Shown here: one piece after another, positions 8,591 through 16,456 of the stretch | Layout of the letters: each line of letters opens with the position of its first letter | Position numbering within the stretch: position 1 is the first letter of the stretch | Assembly (NCBI GenBank): GCA_963580245.1 | Contig: CAUZJO010000024.1 | Location: forward strand, 1 to 37,897 | Length of the DNA: 37,897 bases | From: CAUZJO01 sp963580245 | GTDB lineage: Bacteria > Sumerlaeota > Sumerlaeia > MVZB01 | Reading direction: 5' to 3' | Program-made: the position numbers and the translations under genes | Notes under the pieces: generated by a model | What the model was told of the DNA's origin: nothing | The model's input: only the letters and a program-made list of their open reading frames with translations | Databases searched by the model: none

Positions 8591-9682
8591 ATGAATAGGC
8601 GCATCGACCAGTTGGAAACGCAAAGAAGCTCAGATCAATTGAAGCGAATGGGCCGCCTCCGCGTCCTATTGTTATTGTTTTCCCTCCCTCCATGGCTCGC
8701 GTCCATCGGCTTGGCCGAGACCGGCCCCGCCGATGAGTCTCGCTTGCTCGACTGGGCCGGCCTGCGCAATCCCGTGCTCACTTACGACGATTGGTCGATC
8801 AAGGATTTCTCGGTCGAGTATCTGGACGGCGTCTTTTATCTGTTCTTCTCGGCCTTTTACGAAGACAGGGGCCAGGTGCGTAGTCATGTCGTCGAGGTCT
8901 CGACCAAGGATTTCAAAAAGTATTCCGACCCGATTCTGAGTACCGACGGACGAGAGGATGAGTGGGCAGGGATGTGTTCGCCCAGTTTATGCAAGGTTGG
9001 CGAGACCTATATCCTGACGTTTAACTCCTGGGGCGACCGCGAGGGACGACACAACCAGTTGTTCTTCATGACGTCCGAGGACCTGGTCCAATGGAGTCAC
9101 CCCCGCCCGCTCGCCGCCAACCTGACCAAAGGCAATCGGGCCATCGATCCCGCCGTGGCCTACCATAACGACCGCTTTTACCTGATGTGGAAAGAGCGCC
9201 AATCCCCACGCATTGCCGTCGGCGAGAGCATGGACGGCGACTTCCAATTCATCCGCCACGGCTATTCCAGATTCCGGCTGCGCGACGGCGAGCAGAACCG
9301 GCGGTACGAAAACTATCAATTCATCAAGATTGACGGCCGCTGGCGTCTGCTCGTCACGTTCAAGCACGATCGACACCTTCCTTACCTATTCGACATGAGA
9401 GGCGACGGTTCGGAACAGGCGCATTTCTTGGCCTGGACGAACGGGCGACCCATGCGGCCGGCCCGCGAGTCATTCAATACCCTGGCCCAGGCCAATGCAT
9501 CATTCGTCAGCGATTGGCGCCAGTTGGACGGTCACTTCTACCTCCTCTACGCCGGTTGCACGACCGAATCGATGGATTCCCCCGCCGGGCGCGGTTGGAA
9601 CCGGCTGGGTCTATCGCGTTCGCGTGACCTGGAAACTTGGCACCCCGCCGGCCAATTCAACTCCGAATCAGCGATTGAATAA
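8591..9682 (+). CDS. Secreted GH43-like five-bladed beta-propeller protein
   Basis: The 363-residue product has a hydrophobic export segment (VLLLLFSLPPWLASIGLAE) ending near residue 43. The ATG at 8648 would place that segment right at the N-terminus and is an equally good start. The mature part shows the repeated blade pattern of GH43/GH32-type propellers: KDFSVEYLDGVFYLFFSAF, TYILTFNSWGDREG, AIDPAVAYHNDRFYLMWKE, YENYQFIKIDGRWRLLVTF and LDGHFYLLYAGC. Candidate acidic catalytic positions are the Asp of KDFSV, the Asp of AIDPAV and the Glu of YENYQF, by analogy with GH43. A sugar-hydrolysing or sugar-binding role outside the cytoplasm is inferred; the substrate is unknown. It follows batE by 34 bases and may share its transcript. 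Confidence 0.7.
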   Translation: MNRRIDQLETQRSSDQLKRMGRLRVLLLLFSLPPWLASIGLAETGPADESRLLDWAGLRNPVLTYDDWSIKDFSVEYLDGVFYLFFSAFYEDRGQVRSHVVEVSTKDFKKYSDPILSTDGREDEWAGMCSPSLCKVGETYILTFNSWGDREGRHNQLFFMTSEDLVQWSHPRPLAANLTKGNRAIDPAVAYHNDRFYLMWKERQSPRIAVGESMDGDFQFIRHGYSRFRLRDGEQNRRYENYQFIKIDGRWRLLVTFKHDRHLPYLFDMRGDGSEQAHFLAWTNGRPMRPARESFNTLAQANASFVSDWRQLDGHFYLLYAGCTTESMDSPAGRGWNRLGLSRSRDLETWHPAGQFNSESAIE

Positions 9683-9718
9683 AACTGATTCTGCAGGGAC
9701 GTCCACTGCTATCGCTCA

Positions 9719-9845
9719 CAGGGAACCTCTAAGTTTGCAGTCGTCCCTACGGGACTCGAATTCATTATCGGTTTGATTTCCCGCCACTTGCGTGGCGGGC
9801 TGAAAGCAATCGTCCCTGCCGGGACTGAATTTTTAGAGGCACCCT
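9719..9845. repeat. MITE-like element with inverted ends
   Basis: Left end GGGAACCTCTAAGTTTGCAG and, read on the opposite strand, right end GGGTGCCTCTAAAAATTCAG share the CCTCTAA core as terminal inverted repeats. Inside are GTCCCTACGGGAC, GTCCCTGCCGGGAC and a perfect 8-bp stem CCCGCCAC/GTGGCGGG at 9780-9799. It contains no coding frame. It reaches the stop codon of the adjacent minus-strand remnant. Confidence 0.5.
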
Positions 9846-10182
9846 ACAGAATAAATCGCTCATGGGATGCGAACCGCTCGATCTGGATCATCGGTGCTTC
9901 ATCCGAGCGGTATTTGACGTGGTTTTCGAGCGGATAATCGGTCGCCGGCTCGATGTCGATGAGCGTGTTGCCCTTGAGCGTTACCTTGCGGTCGATGCCC
10001 CCGATGTTGGCCGTCAGGACGCGCGTTTTCATCGGGAAGGTGACCAGGATCACGTCTCCCGCCTTGACCGCGCCGGCGTTCAGATATCCGCCATCCAGGC
10101 TGCTTGGGCACGCGTCGCCATTGACGGCGCAGGCCGCGCTCCCCCGATCGGTCCATTCGGGAATCCGCCGATGGGTGCATCC
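9844..10182 (-). pseudogene. C-terminal remnant of a glycosidase-like protein
   Basis: An open minus-strand frame encodes about 105 residues of well-formed protein sequence: GGYLNAGAVKAGDVILVTFP, then MKTRVLTANIGGIDRKVTLK, ending FASHERFIL. The string GD-V-x5-PM resembles the C-terminal part of GH127/DUF1680 glycosidases, but the match is short and the family call is tentative. No start codon with a ribosome binding site precedes it, and a stop lies at 10183-10185. It begins just after the corrinoid gene, so it looks like the tail of a deleted gene. Confidence 0.4.
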
Positions 10183-10216
10183 TTATCGGGGCCGGGTTCC
10201 GTCGGTCCCGCGCTGA

Positions 10217-10906
10217 TCACTTCGCGGCGGCGTCGTACCACGCGTCGAGCAAATCGTTGGCGGCCCACGGGTCGATGCCGTATCCGGTCGCGCCGATCTC
10301 CTCGGCGTAGACTTTACTGACCGGCGCGCCGCCGATCATGGTCTTCATGTCGGGGTGCTTCTCTTTGAGTGCCTTGCAGATGCCCCTCATTGAAAGCATC
10401 GTCGTGGTCAGCAGCGCCGACATCCCGACAACGGCGTCCGGGTGTTCGTCGGCGGCCGCGATGAACTTGGGCGCGGTCGTGTCCACGCCCAAATCAACGA
10501 TTTTCCAACCGTTGCCCTCGACCATCATGCACACCAGGTTCTTGCCGATATCGTGCAGGTCGCCCTCGACCGTGCCCGCGATGAAGGTGCCCTTGGGCTC
10601 GATGCCCGCCTTCTTCAAGACGTCTTCGAGCAGCGCCATCGCCTTTTTCATCGCCCCCGCGGAGATCAGCATGTCGGGGACATAGGCTTCTCCGTCCTGG
10701 AACCGCTGGCCGACGACCCGCATCGCCGGCACCATCCCCTCGTTGAGGATCGATTCAGGCGTAACGCCCGCCTCGATCAGTTCGACGGTCAACTCCACCG
10801 AACCCGGCTGCCCTTTCATGTCGGGTGGATAGGATGCATCTTTCGTCGGTTTGCCGCGCTCGATGCAGATCTTTAGCGCGGCCAGGTTTTCTTCTATCGT
10901 GGCCAT
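10217..10906 (-). CDS. Corrinoid (B12-binding) methyltransferase protein
   Basis: The product has 229 residues. A helical N-terminal domain (about 1-95, with EGMVPAMRVVGQRFQDGE) precedes a B12-binding Rossmann domain carrying D116-x-H118-x-x-G121 (GDLHDIGKNLV); H118 would be the lower axial ligand of cobalt. This is the size and layout of MtbC/MttC-type corrinoid proteins, which accept a methyl group from a substrate-specific methyltransferase and pass it on. The start is supported by AAAGGAGGAG about ten bases upstream. It stands 30 bases after the end of a broken UroD-type methyltransferase gene on the same strand, its expected partner, yet it shows no damage. Confidence 0.9.
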   Translation of the reverse strand: MATIEENLAALKICIERGKPTKDASYPPDMKGQPGSVELTVELIEAGVTPESILNEGMVPAMRVVGQRFQDGEAYVPDMLISAGAMKKAMALLEDVLKKAGIEPKGTFIAGTVEGDLHDIGKNLVCMMVEGNGWKIVDLGVDTTAPKFIAAADEHPDAVVGMSALLTTTMLSMRGICKALKEKHPDMKTMIGGAPVSKVYAEEIGATGYGIDPWAANDLLDAWYDAAAK

Positions 10907-10936
10907 TCGCTTCTGTCTCCTCCTTTTATCCGGTGG

Positions 10937-11409
10937 TCATGCATGACCATTCGACATGTGCTTGTCGATCATTTCATTCAAACGTTCGCGATAGTAAACG
11001 AAATTCTCCCATGGGACTTCGGGCGGAACCAGATGGTCCATGTAGGGGATGAAGCCGCCGTGTTCGAGCATGAACGGCACTTTTTCTCGAGTTCGACGTC
11101 GGTCTCGGCCTTGCCCTTGGAGACTTCGAGTTTATCCAGTCCCCCCTGTATCTGCAGTGTCGGGAATTGTTTGCGGACTTCGACGATGTCCATGTCGGCG
11201 TTGATCTCGAACGGATAGAGGCCCGTTACGCCTCCCTTGACAAACTCCTCGATCAACTTCCATCAATTGCCGTCGGTGTCCACCGTAATCGAAATAACGC
11301 CCATTTGTTTCAGGTAGTCGGTTACCTGCTTGTAATACGGCGTCATGAATTCCTTGAAGATGTCGGGCGAGACGAGCGGGCCGGTGTTGAACGCCATGTC
11401 TTCCCATGA
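10937..11409 (-). pseudogene. Broken UroD-family corrinoid methyltransferase, C-terminal part
   Basis: Conceptual translation gives the C-terminal half of a uroporphyrinogen-decarboxylase-like methyltransferase: WEDMAFNTGPLVSPDIFKEF, then DYLKQMGVISITVDTDGN, then an in-frame TGA at 11263-11265, then WKLIEEFVKGGVTGLYPFEI, then a one-base deletion near 11078-11085 (AAAAAGTGCC where AAAAAGGTGCC would keep frame), then VPFMLEHGGFIPYMDHLVPP and an end at HMSNGHA. The N-terminal half is missing and the frame meets a TGA at 11410-11412. Intact homologues transfer methyl groups to or from corrinoid proteins. Three independent lesions make it a pseudogene unless the assembly is poor here. Confidence 0.8.
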
Positions 11410-11414
11410 TCAGC

Positions 11415-11846
11415 CTACTGACAGAGCCGGGCACCGGTGGCCGTCGTCAGGTGCTCGACGACCGCCGAAGCGTAGGTCTCCAGAAAAAAATACTCCTCGG
11501 GCCGCTCCTCGCGCCAATGCCGGGCCGCCTCCCGCTCGGCTTCGGGGTCCGCCCCCAGCGCCACGAGCACGGTGCCGTGGGCATGGGAACGTTTGAGTCG
11601 CTCCTTGAGCTCGGGGCCGTGCAACGGGGCACCCTCGACGTGGACTTTGCCGTTGGCGATCTCGAGACTCGCGACCTGGCGCGCGTAAATCCAGGGGCGT
11701 CCGTGCTCGCGATACCAATCCTCCGCCCATTGGACCAACTCCACCACGCGCCCCTCCATGGGGTAATCGCGCGGCAATCCCAAGAGGCGTTGGAATTCCC
11801 TTGGGTCAATCCGGATTGAAGGGTGTTGGTCGACCAGGTTTATGCT
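11415..11846 (-). pseudogene. Truncated MetH-activation-type (B12 reactivation) protein
   Basis: The frame reads DQHPSIRIDPREFQRLLGLP, RPWIYARQVASLEI, LKRSHAHGTVLVALGADPEA and EEYFFLETYASAVVEHLTTA, and ends TGARLCQ. This resembles the N-terminal half of proteins annotated as vitamin B12-dependent methionine synthase activation domain, found in corrinoid demethylation clusters. The C-terminal half is gone, and the break at 11410-11417 joins it to the UroD remnant, so one deletion probably removed the end of this gene and the start of the next. No ATG starts the frame: right after the preceding stop the sequence is AGCATAAAC, where ATG may have become ATA. A TTG within the frame is the only nearby alternative. 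Confidence 0.65.
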
Positions 11847-12052
11847 CTAGGGGCCGAACGTATCACTCTGGACCGGGATGAATTGACACCCGATCACGAA
11901 ATACTCGAAAAAATCGGATCGGTCTCCAGTTCCACGTGCTCGATCCTCCTGACGAGTGCCTCGAGCCCGTCGCGCCGCGTCTTCGACAACAGCGCGATGG
12001 ACGCGCCCTCAATCGCGGCGTTGCCGATCTGGTTCCTCAGGCCATTCTGAAA
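11847..12052 (-). pseudogene. C-terminal remnant of a RACo-type corrinoid reactivase
   Basis: About 70 residues survive: LRNQIGNAAIEGASIALLSK, then LVRRIEHVELETDPIF, and, after correcting one extra base in the A6 run at 11908-11913, EYFVIGCQFIPV with a stop at 11847-11849. The pattern of a GNAA motif, ALLS and a VEHVELETDP-like stretch fits the C-terminus of RACo/DUF4445 ASKHA-type proteins, which reduce inactive Co(II) corrinoids using ATP. The N-terminal ferredoxin and ATPase parts are absent. From 12053 to 12212 I see no further recognisable piece. Confidence 0.6.
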
Positions 12053-12212
12053 GTGGCCGAGCTGATTCATCTGATCGGTGCGCGCCGGCTCGCTCATCTG
12101 TCTTTGAACTGGGGAATGGGCGAAGGTCCCATCGAGCCTCCCATCCTCGCCGGCTTGAACATCGAAGTCCCGGGGGTGGTGGCTGACAGCCTGCGGAGGA
12201 GGCGAGGCGGGG

Positions 12213-12470
12213 TTATGCGGGGAACTTCGCCTCGAGTTCCTCTTTGAGGGCCTGGGCCACCTCCTGGGCCGATCCCGCTCGCTGCTCGGCGTCGCCCCAG
12301 CACCACTGTTCGAGATAATCATCCATCCCGGTCAGGCCCCGCTCGGCGGCGACGGCGTCGATCTTTTCCTGCAACCGCGCGGCGAGTTGGAGCTTGACCT
12401 CATCCTCACCTTCCTTGGCCCGGACCTGCGAAGGTATTTCCTGCCAATAAAGCACCTGATACTCCGCCAT
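12213..12470 (-). CDS. Small 'virulence factor' domain protein (PF13769-like)
   Basis: The 85-residue product begins MAEYQVLYWQEIPSQVRAKE and continues with QLAARLQEKIDAVAAERGL and DYLEQWCWGD. The Y-W-x-x-IPSQV start and the later YLEQW match the small family called virulence factor (PF13769), a name with little functional meaning. Its role is unknown, but it is often seen beside corrinoid methyltransferase and RACo genes, as here. The ATG at 12470 follows GGAGGG at about 8 bases; the frame extends to 12542 without support. It is intact and would be the first gene of the minus-strand corrinoid cluster. Confidence 0.75.
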   Translation of the reverse strand: MAEYQVLYWQEIPSQVRAKEGEDEVKLQLAARLQEKIDAVAAERGLTGMDDYLEQWCWGDAEQRAGSAQEVAQALKEELEAKFPA

Positions 12471-12798
12471 GATGGCTCCCTCCAAATCGATTCCTAGACC
12501 TAACCGGCCACGATACTCGCCAAATCCGACTTCAAACGGCAAGCGATCGCCCTACTCGGCGCGAGTTTGCACCCGAACCCGCGAAAGGCTCTCAGGCTAG
12601 AATGAGGTGGGGGGCAGGTCAAGCGAAAGATGCGAAGGCAAGCGGCCGTGGGCGCATCGCAGGGGTCCCTGCGATACATCCTCCGGCGTCGGTGGCATGC
12701 GTTGAGACTTGAGGGTTTCCATGGTTCATGGTAGGTTGAGAAGATCAGCCAGCCGCGGGAGCACCAGGTCGTCAAGAGACCCCCATTGGGCCATCCTC
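12471..12798. other. Divergent intergenic region
   Basis: This region separates the corrinoid cluster (minus) from the GH2 gene (plus). It holds the ribosome binding site of the minus-strand gene and one 32-bp palindromic element. I found no convincing pair of -35/-10 boxes for either gene. Confidence 0.5.
12650..12681. repeat. 32-bp palindromic intergenic element, copy A
   Basis: Arms GGGCGCATC (12650-12658) and GATACATCC (12673-12681) enclose 14 bases, GCAGGGGTCCCTGC, themselves nearly palindromic. The same arm and spacer lengths occur at 22325 and 30130. Confidence 0.6.
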
Positions 12799-14943
12799 AT
12801 GCATCGATTGATTCATCTCTCCATCCGGCTCGGCCTCGTGGGCTTGGCGTGGCTCTGGGGCGCGGCGCCGGTTGTGTCGCAGGCGACGGGTTCGGCCTCC
12901 CCCGCGCCGGCGCTCCACAGCGACGCCCGGCGCCAGTCGCTCGCGGGGAACTGGAAGTTTCGGCTGATCCGGCCGGGCGAGGTTTCGGGCGCGGGGCACT
13001 TTTATCTACCGGGCGTTGACGATTCGGACTGGGACGATTTGCCGGTGCCGGGTCATTGGGAACTCCACGGCCACGGGCAACCCGGGCGCGGCCTGCCCAC
13101 CCGCCCGAGTGACACGCGGGCCGCCGAGGGTCTCTACCGCCGCGCTTTTCACGTGTCCCGCGGCTGGAGCGGCGGCCGCGTCCGGCTGCGATTTGAAGGG
13201 GTGCTGTGGGGCTATCAAGTCTGGGTCAACGGCCGGTTGGTGGGCGCCCACGATTCCCCATACACCGCGCGGGAGTTTGACATCACATCGGCGGCCCAGC
13301 CGGGTCGCGACAACCTGCTCGCCGTGCGCGTCACCAAACTGACCCCCGGCCTGCCGTTCGATTCCGACCCCGGCTGGGCGTTTTCCGGCATCTTTCGCGA
13401 TGTATGGCTCCATGCCGTGCCGAGCGTCCACATCGATGAAGTGACCGTGCGCACGCGCGTCAAGAAGGGGGGGCGACGCGCCGAACTCGAAATCCGGGCC
13501 TCGGTGACGTCGGAAGAGACCGGTCTGGACCCCGAAGGCCTCGTGCTCGCCGGTCAGCTCGTCGATCCCCAACGACGCATTTGGGGCGAATGGACCACGG
13601 CGGTCGAGAAGGACCCCGGCGGCTCTCATTTCGTCGGCATGGCCGGCCGCGCCCTCAAGCTCGGCAAGCCGCTGCTCTGGAGCGCCGAGTCGCCCCATCT
13701 GCATGAACTGAAGCTGACCCTGCGACGAGGTGATCAGGTCCTCGATGAACGGACCGAATGGGTGGGCCTGAGAGGCGTGCGCGTCCACGAGGGGGTGTTG
13801 CGGATCAACGGTCGGCCGGTCACCTTGCGCGGGGTCGAGTGGCACGGCGACCACCCCGACATCGGACGCGCGCTGCGCGAGGAACACTGGCGGCGTGATA
13901 TCCGAATGATGAAGGCCGCCCACGTTAATACGGTTTTCGTCCCATACCATCCCCCGGCGCGGCGGTTCATCGAACTCTGCGATCAGTACGGCTTATACGT
14001 AATTTGCTCGCTGCCGCTGGGCGAGGGCACCGAGCAGCTCGAGAATCCCGCCTACGCTTCGATGCTGCTGGCACGGGCCGAGGATTGCGTCGCTCGGGAC
14101 CGCAACAACGCCGCGGTGATCGCCTGGTCGGTCGGCTGCGAGCGGGCCTACACGCCGCTGAGCGACCGGGTCATCCGCCGCGTCAAGGAGCTGGACCCAA
14201 CTCGCCCCGTGGTGGCGCCGATGATGCTCGATACGATGTTGGCGCTGAACATGGACCCTCCGGCCTTCATCGACATGCTTGCGGCGCCCTTCCCGACTTC
14301 GAGCGATGGGATTGGGTCGCTGGTCGAGCAAGTCGGCCGGCCCGTGATTTTCCGGTCGGTGGGAGACGACGAGGTTGCGACGGTTCGGCAACGCCAGGCC
14401 CACTGGCGTGAAGTCGAGTCACGCGATGAAGTGGCTGGGGCGCTGATCGGGCCTTGGGCCGAAATCGGATTGCGCGAGATCGCGCTGCCGCTCTCGATCG
14501 AGGGGGGCGACGGCGGCGAGCCCGAATTGGAACTCGAGAAGCAACATGAACGCCCGCTCCCACGCAGGTCCGGTCTGGTCACCGCCGACCGCGAGCCTTC
14601 GGAGGCCTATTGGCAGACGCGACGGGACTTCACGCCGATCGTCATCGAGGAACGCAGCCTGGACGTCGAATCGGGCCGGCAAACGCTACGCCTGACGCTG
14701 AACAACCGCTTTGAGTTTACCGACCTGGGAGAACTGCGCTGCGGATGGGAGCTGTATAAGGACAACCAGGCGATCCAAATCGACGCGCTGCCCCTGGCTC
14801 AGCCCCCCCGCACGACGAAGAGAATCAAACTGAAAATCACGGTGCCCGATGACATCCAAACCCGTCGCTACTGGCTCAAGTTCACCTTCCGCGACCGCGA
14901 GGACCGGGCGATTTGCGAGCATGAGGTGGAGTTGAGGGGATGA
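12799..14943 (+). CDS. Secreted GH2-family beta-galactosidase-like protein, nucleophile missing
   Basis: From the ATG at 12799, which places a signal peptide at the N-terminus (LGLVGLAWLWGAAPVVSQA), the product has 714 residues. Domains in order: jelly-roll sugar-binding domain (LAGNWKF, WDDLPVPGHWELHG, GVLWGYQVWVNGRLVG, GIFRDVWLH), immunoglobulin-like domain, TIM barrel (GVEWHGDHPDIGRAL, RRDIRMMKAAHVNTV, ELCDQYGLYVI) and C-terminal beta domains. The acid/base Glu is kept in WSVGCE. The position of the nucleophile, usually within a P-[IV]-x-x-CEY motif, reads RPVIFRSVGDDE here, with no Glu at the expected place, and VIDEA has become VICSL. It may be a binding protein or use altered chemistry. 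The frame extends to 12709 without protein-like content. Confidence 0.8.
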   Translation: MHRLIHLSIRLGLVGLAWLWGAAPVVSQATGSASPAPALHSDARRQSLAGNWKFRLIRPGEVSGAGHFYLPGVDDSDWDDLPVPGHWELHGHGQPGRGLPTRPSDTRAAEGLYRRAFHVSRGWSGGRVRLRFEGVLWGYQVWVNGRLVGAHDSPYTAREFDITSAAQPGRDNLLAVRVTKLTPGLPFDSDPGWAFSGIFRDVWLHAVPSVHIDEVTVRTRVKKGGRRAELEIRASVTSEETGLDPEGLVLAGQLVDPQRRIWGEWTTAVEKDPGGSHFVGMAGRALKLGKPLLWSAESPHLHELKLTLRRGDQVLDERTEWVGLRGVRVHEGVLRINGRPVTLRGVEWHGDHPDIGRALREEHWRRDIRMMKAAHVNTVFVPYHPPARRFIELCDQYGLYVICSLPLGEGTEQLENPAYASMLLARAEDCVARDRNNAAVIAWSVGCERAYTPLSDRVIRRVKELDPTRPVVAPMMLDTMLALNMDPPAFIDMLAAPFPTSSDGIGSLVEQVGRPVIFRSVGDDEVATVRQRQAHWREVESRDEVAGALIGPWAEIGLREIALPLSIEGGDGGEPELELEKQHERPLPRRSGLVTADREPSEAYWQTRRDFTPIVIEERSLDVESGRQTLRLTLNNRFEFTDLGELRCGWELYKDNQAIQIDALPLAQPPRTTKRIKLKITVPDDIQTRRYWLKFTFRDREDRAICEHEVELRG

Positions 14944-14944
14944 G

Positions 14945-15020
14945 ATCGGGTATGTCGGGTTTCGGGTATCGGGGTAGCAATGTTTTTCACGAAACCCGAA
15001 ACCCGAAACCCGATATGTCC
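14945..15020. repeat. Inverted repeat of CGGGTTT heptamers, possible bidirectional terminator
   Basis: The left part carries several TCGGGTNT units; the right part carries three CGAAACC units. TCGGGTTTCGGGT (14955-14967) pairs perfectly with ACCCGAAACCCGA (15001-15013). It lies between converging GH2 and fucose-synthase genes, so it could stop transcription on both strands, although no U-run is seen. Confidence 0.5.
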
Positions 15021-15115
15021 CCGCCCCACAAAAAAGGTCCTCTTCATATAGCAACGGTCAAACCGGCGTGAGATTTCCTCCTCCGCGCCGCCGAATCATG
15101 TTCTCGTGCTTTGCC

Positions 15116-16060
15116 CTACTGGTCCGCGTATTCGCGCCGGAAGTAGCCGATGGTACGGCGCAGGCCGTCCTCGAAGTCAGTTCGGGCTTCGAAGCCGAAC
15201 GCTTGCTTGGCGCGGGTGGTATCGAGGCAGCGGCGGGGCTGGCCGTCGGGTTTGGATGCGTCCCAGCGCAGCTCGCCGGTGAATCCGGTCAGGCGCTTGA
15301 TGGTCTGGGCGAGCTCGCGGATGGTGATCTCGCGGTGGGTGCCGAGGTTGACGGGGTCGGGGTGGTCGTAACGCTCCGTGGCGAGCACGATGCCCTCGGC
15401 GGCGTCGTCGACGTAGAGGAACTCGCGCGAGGCCTTGCCGGTGCCCCAGACCTCGACGGCGTCGTCGCCGCGGCGGCGCGCTTCTTCGCACTTGCGGATC
15501 AGGGCGGGGATCACATGGGAGGAGTCGGGAGCGAAGTTGTCGCCGGGGCCGTAAAGGTTGACGGGCAGCAGGTAGATGGCGTGAAAGCCGTACTCGGCGC
15601 GGTAGGCATGGGCCTGGACGAGCATCATCTTCTTGGCCAGGCCGTAGGGTGCGTTGGTTTCCTCGGGATAACCGTTCCACAGGTCTTCTTCGCGAAACGG
15701 GACGGGCGTGTGTTTGGGGTAGGCGCAGATGGTGCCGATGGCGACGAATTTTTCGACGCCGTGGCGGCGGGCCTGTTCCATCAGCTCCAGGCCCATTTTG
15801 AGGTTGTCGTAGAAGAACTTGCCGGGGCGCTTCATGTTGGCGCCGATCCCCCCGACGACGGCGGCAAGGTGGATGATGACCTGGGGAACCATGTCGCGAA
15901 CCATGCGTTCGACGTTGGCTTCGCGGGTGAGGTCGTAGTCCTTGCGGCGCGGGACGAGAATCTGGCCACAACCGCGCTGGCGCAGGGTCCGGCAAACCGC
16001 CGAGCCGAGAAACCCGGAGCCGCCGGAGACGACGATGCGTTTGTGGGTCAAATCAAGCAT
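15116..16060 (-). CDS. fcl: GDP-L-fucose synthase
   Basis: This is a 314-residue short-chain-dehydrogenase-type epimerase/reductase that makes GDP-L-fucose from GDP-4-keto-6-deoxymannose with NADPH, for surface polysaccharides. The Rossmann motif GGSGFLG is near residue 13, the Tyr-x3-Lys catalytic pair appears as YGLAKK, and family stretches GTICAYPKHTPVPFREEDLW, NLYGPGDNFAPDSSHVIPAL and GTGKASREFLYVDD are present. Length is normal. The start is set at the ATG at 16060; the frame opens at a TTG at 16084 with no better support. No mannose dehydratase gene is adjacent, so the pathway must be completed elsewhere. Confidence 0.92.
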   Translation of the reverse strand: MLDLTHKRIVVSGGSGFLGSAVCRTLRQRGCGQILVPRRKDYDLTREANVERMVRDMVPQVIIHLAAVVGGIGANMKRPGKFFYDNLKMGLELMEQARRHGVEKFVAIGTICAYPKHTPVPFREEDLWNGYPEETNAPYGLAKKMMLVQAHAYRAEYGFHAIYLLPVNLYGPGDNFAPDSSHVIPALIRKCEEARRRGDDAVEVWGTGKASREFLYVDDAAEGIVLATERYDHPDPVNLGTHREITIRELAQTIKRLTGFTGELRWDASKPDGQPRRCLDTTRAKQAFGFEARTDFEDGLRRTIGYFRREYADQ

Positions 16061-16456
16061 GGCGGGCCGGAATTCGCGGCGCAACGAGACTCATGCGGTC
16101 AGGGTCAATCCCTGAGCACTTTTGAAGTTATCAATTGCGAAGGGGCGGGCGCATCCAAAAACTGGACAGAGGGGGCACGGCGGGTCCGCGGTGAAAGGGA
16201 TTGCGGTGCCCTGATCCGGGAGCTGGGTGGCGTGCGACGCCCGCCCCGGGGCTCACCGCGCCCGCCCGGTGCTTCATGCCGTCGCTTTTCGCCGGGGGCC
16301 GGGAGACCTCGACGAGGAGCTACACGGGCCCGAGCGCCCCGGTAATGCGATTTGTTCGGCTTTTAGCTGTTGACATTCCATTCCCCGAAGGCTACCAACT
16401 GTCATGGATCGGCCGATGATTCATAACCAATGGACGTGTACGGAGGTTTTCGAGGT
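16061..16456. other. Intergenic region, GC-rich, with promoter at the right
   Basis: It separates the minus-strand fucose synthase from the plus-strand OmpA-like gene. The section 16190-16345 is very GC-rich with several small inverted repeats, but I recognise no structured RNA family. A sigma-70-type promoter lies at 16370-16398. A single half-element GGGCGCATCC near 16148 resembles one arm of the 32-bp palindromes. Confidence 0.5.
16370..16398 (+). promoter_or_regulatory. Sigma-70-type promoter of the OmpA-like gene
   Basis: TTGACA (16370-16375), a 17-base spacer, then TACCAA (16393-16398). The start would lie about 50 bases before the ATG at 16457. The -35 is perfect and the -10 weak. Confidence 0.5.

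Noticed and set aside
11263..11265. TGA in the UroD-type remnant as a recoded selenocysteine codon
   Set aside because: A separate frameshift downstream and loss of the N-terminal half show that the gene is broken. I did not find a SECIS-like hairpin just after the TGA.
15068..16345. Long plus-strand open frame of 425 codons
   Set aside because: It is the antisense shadow of the GDP-L-fucose synthase gene, which has clear family motifs; the plus-strand translation is repetitive Gly/Ala/Val without motifs.
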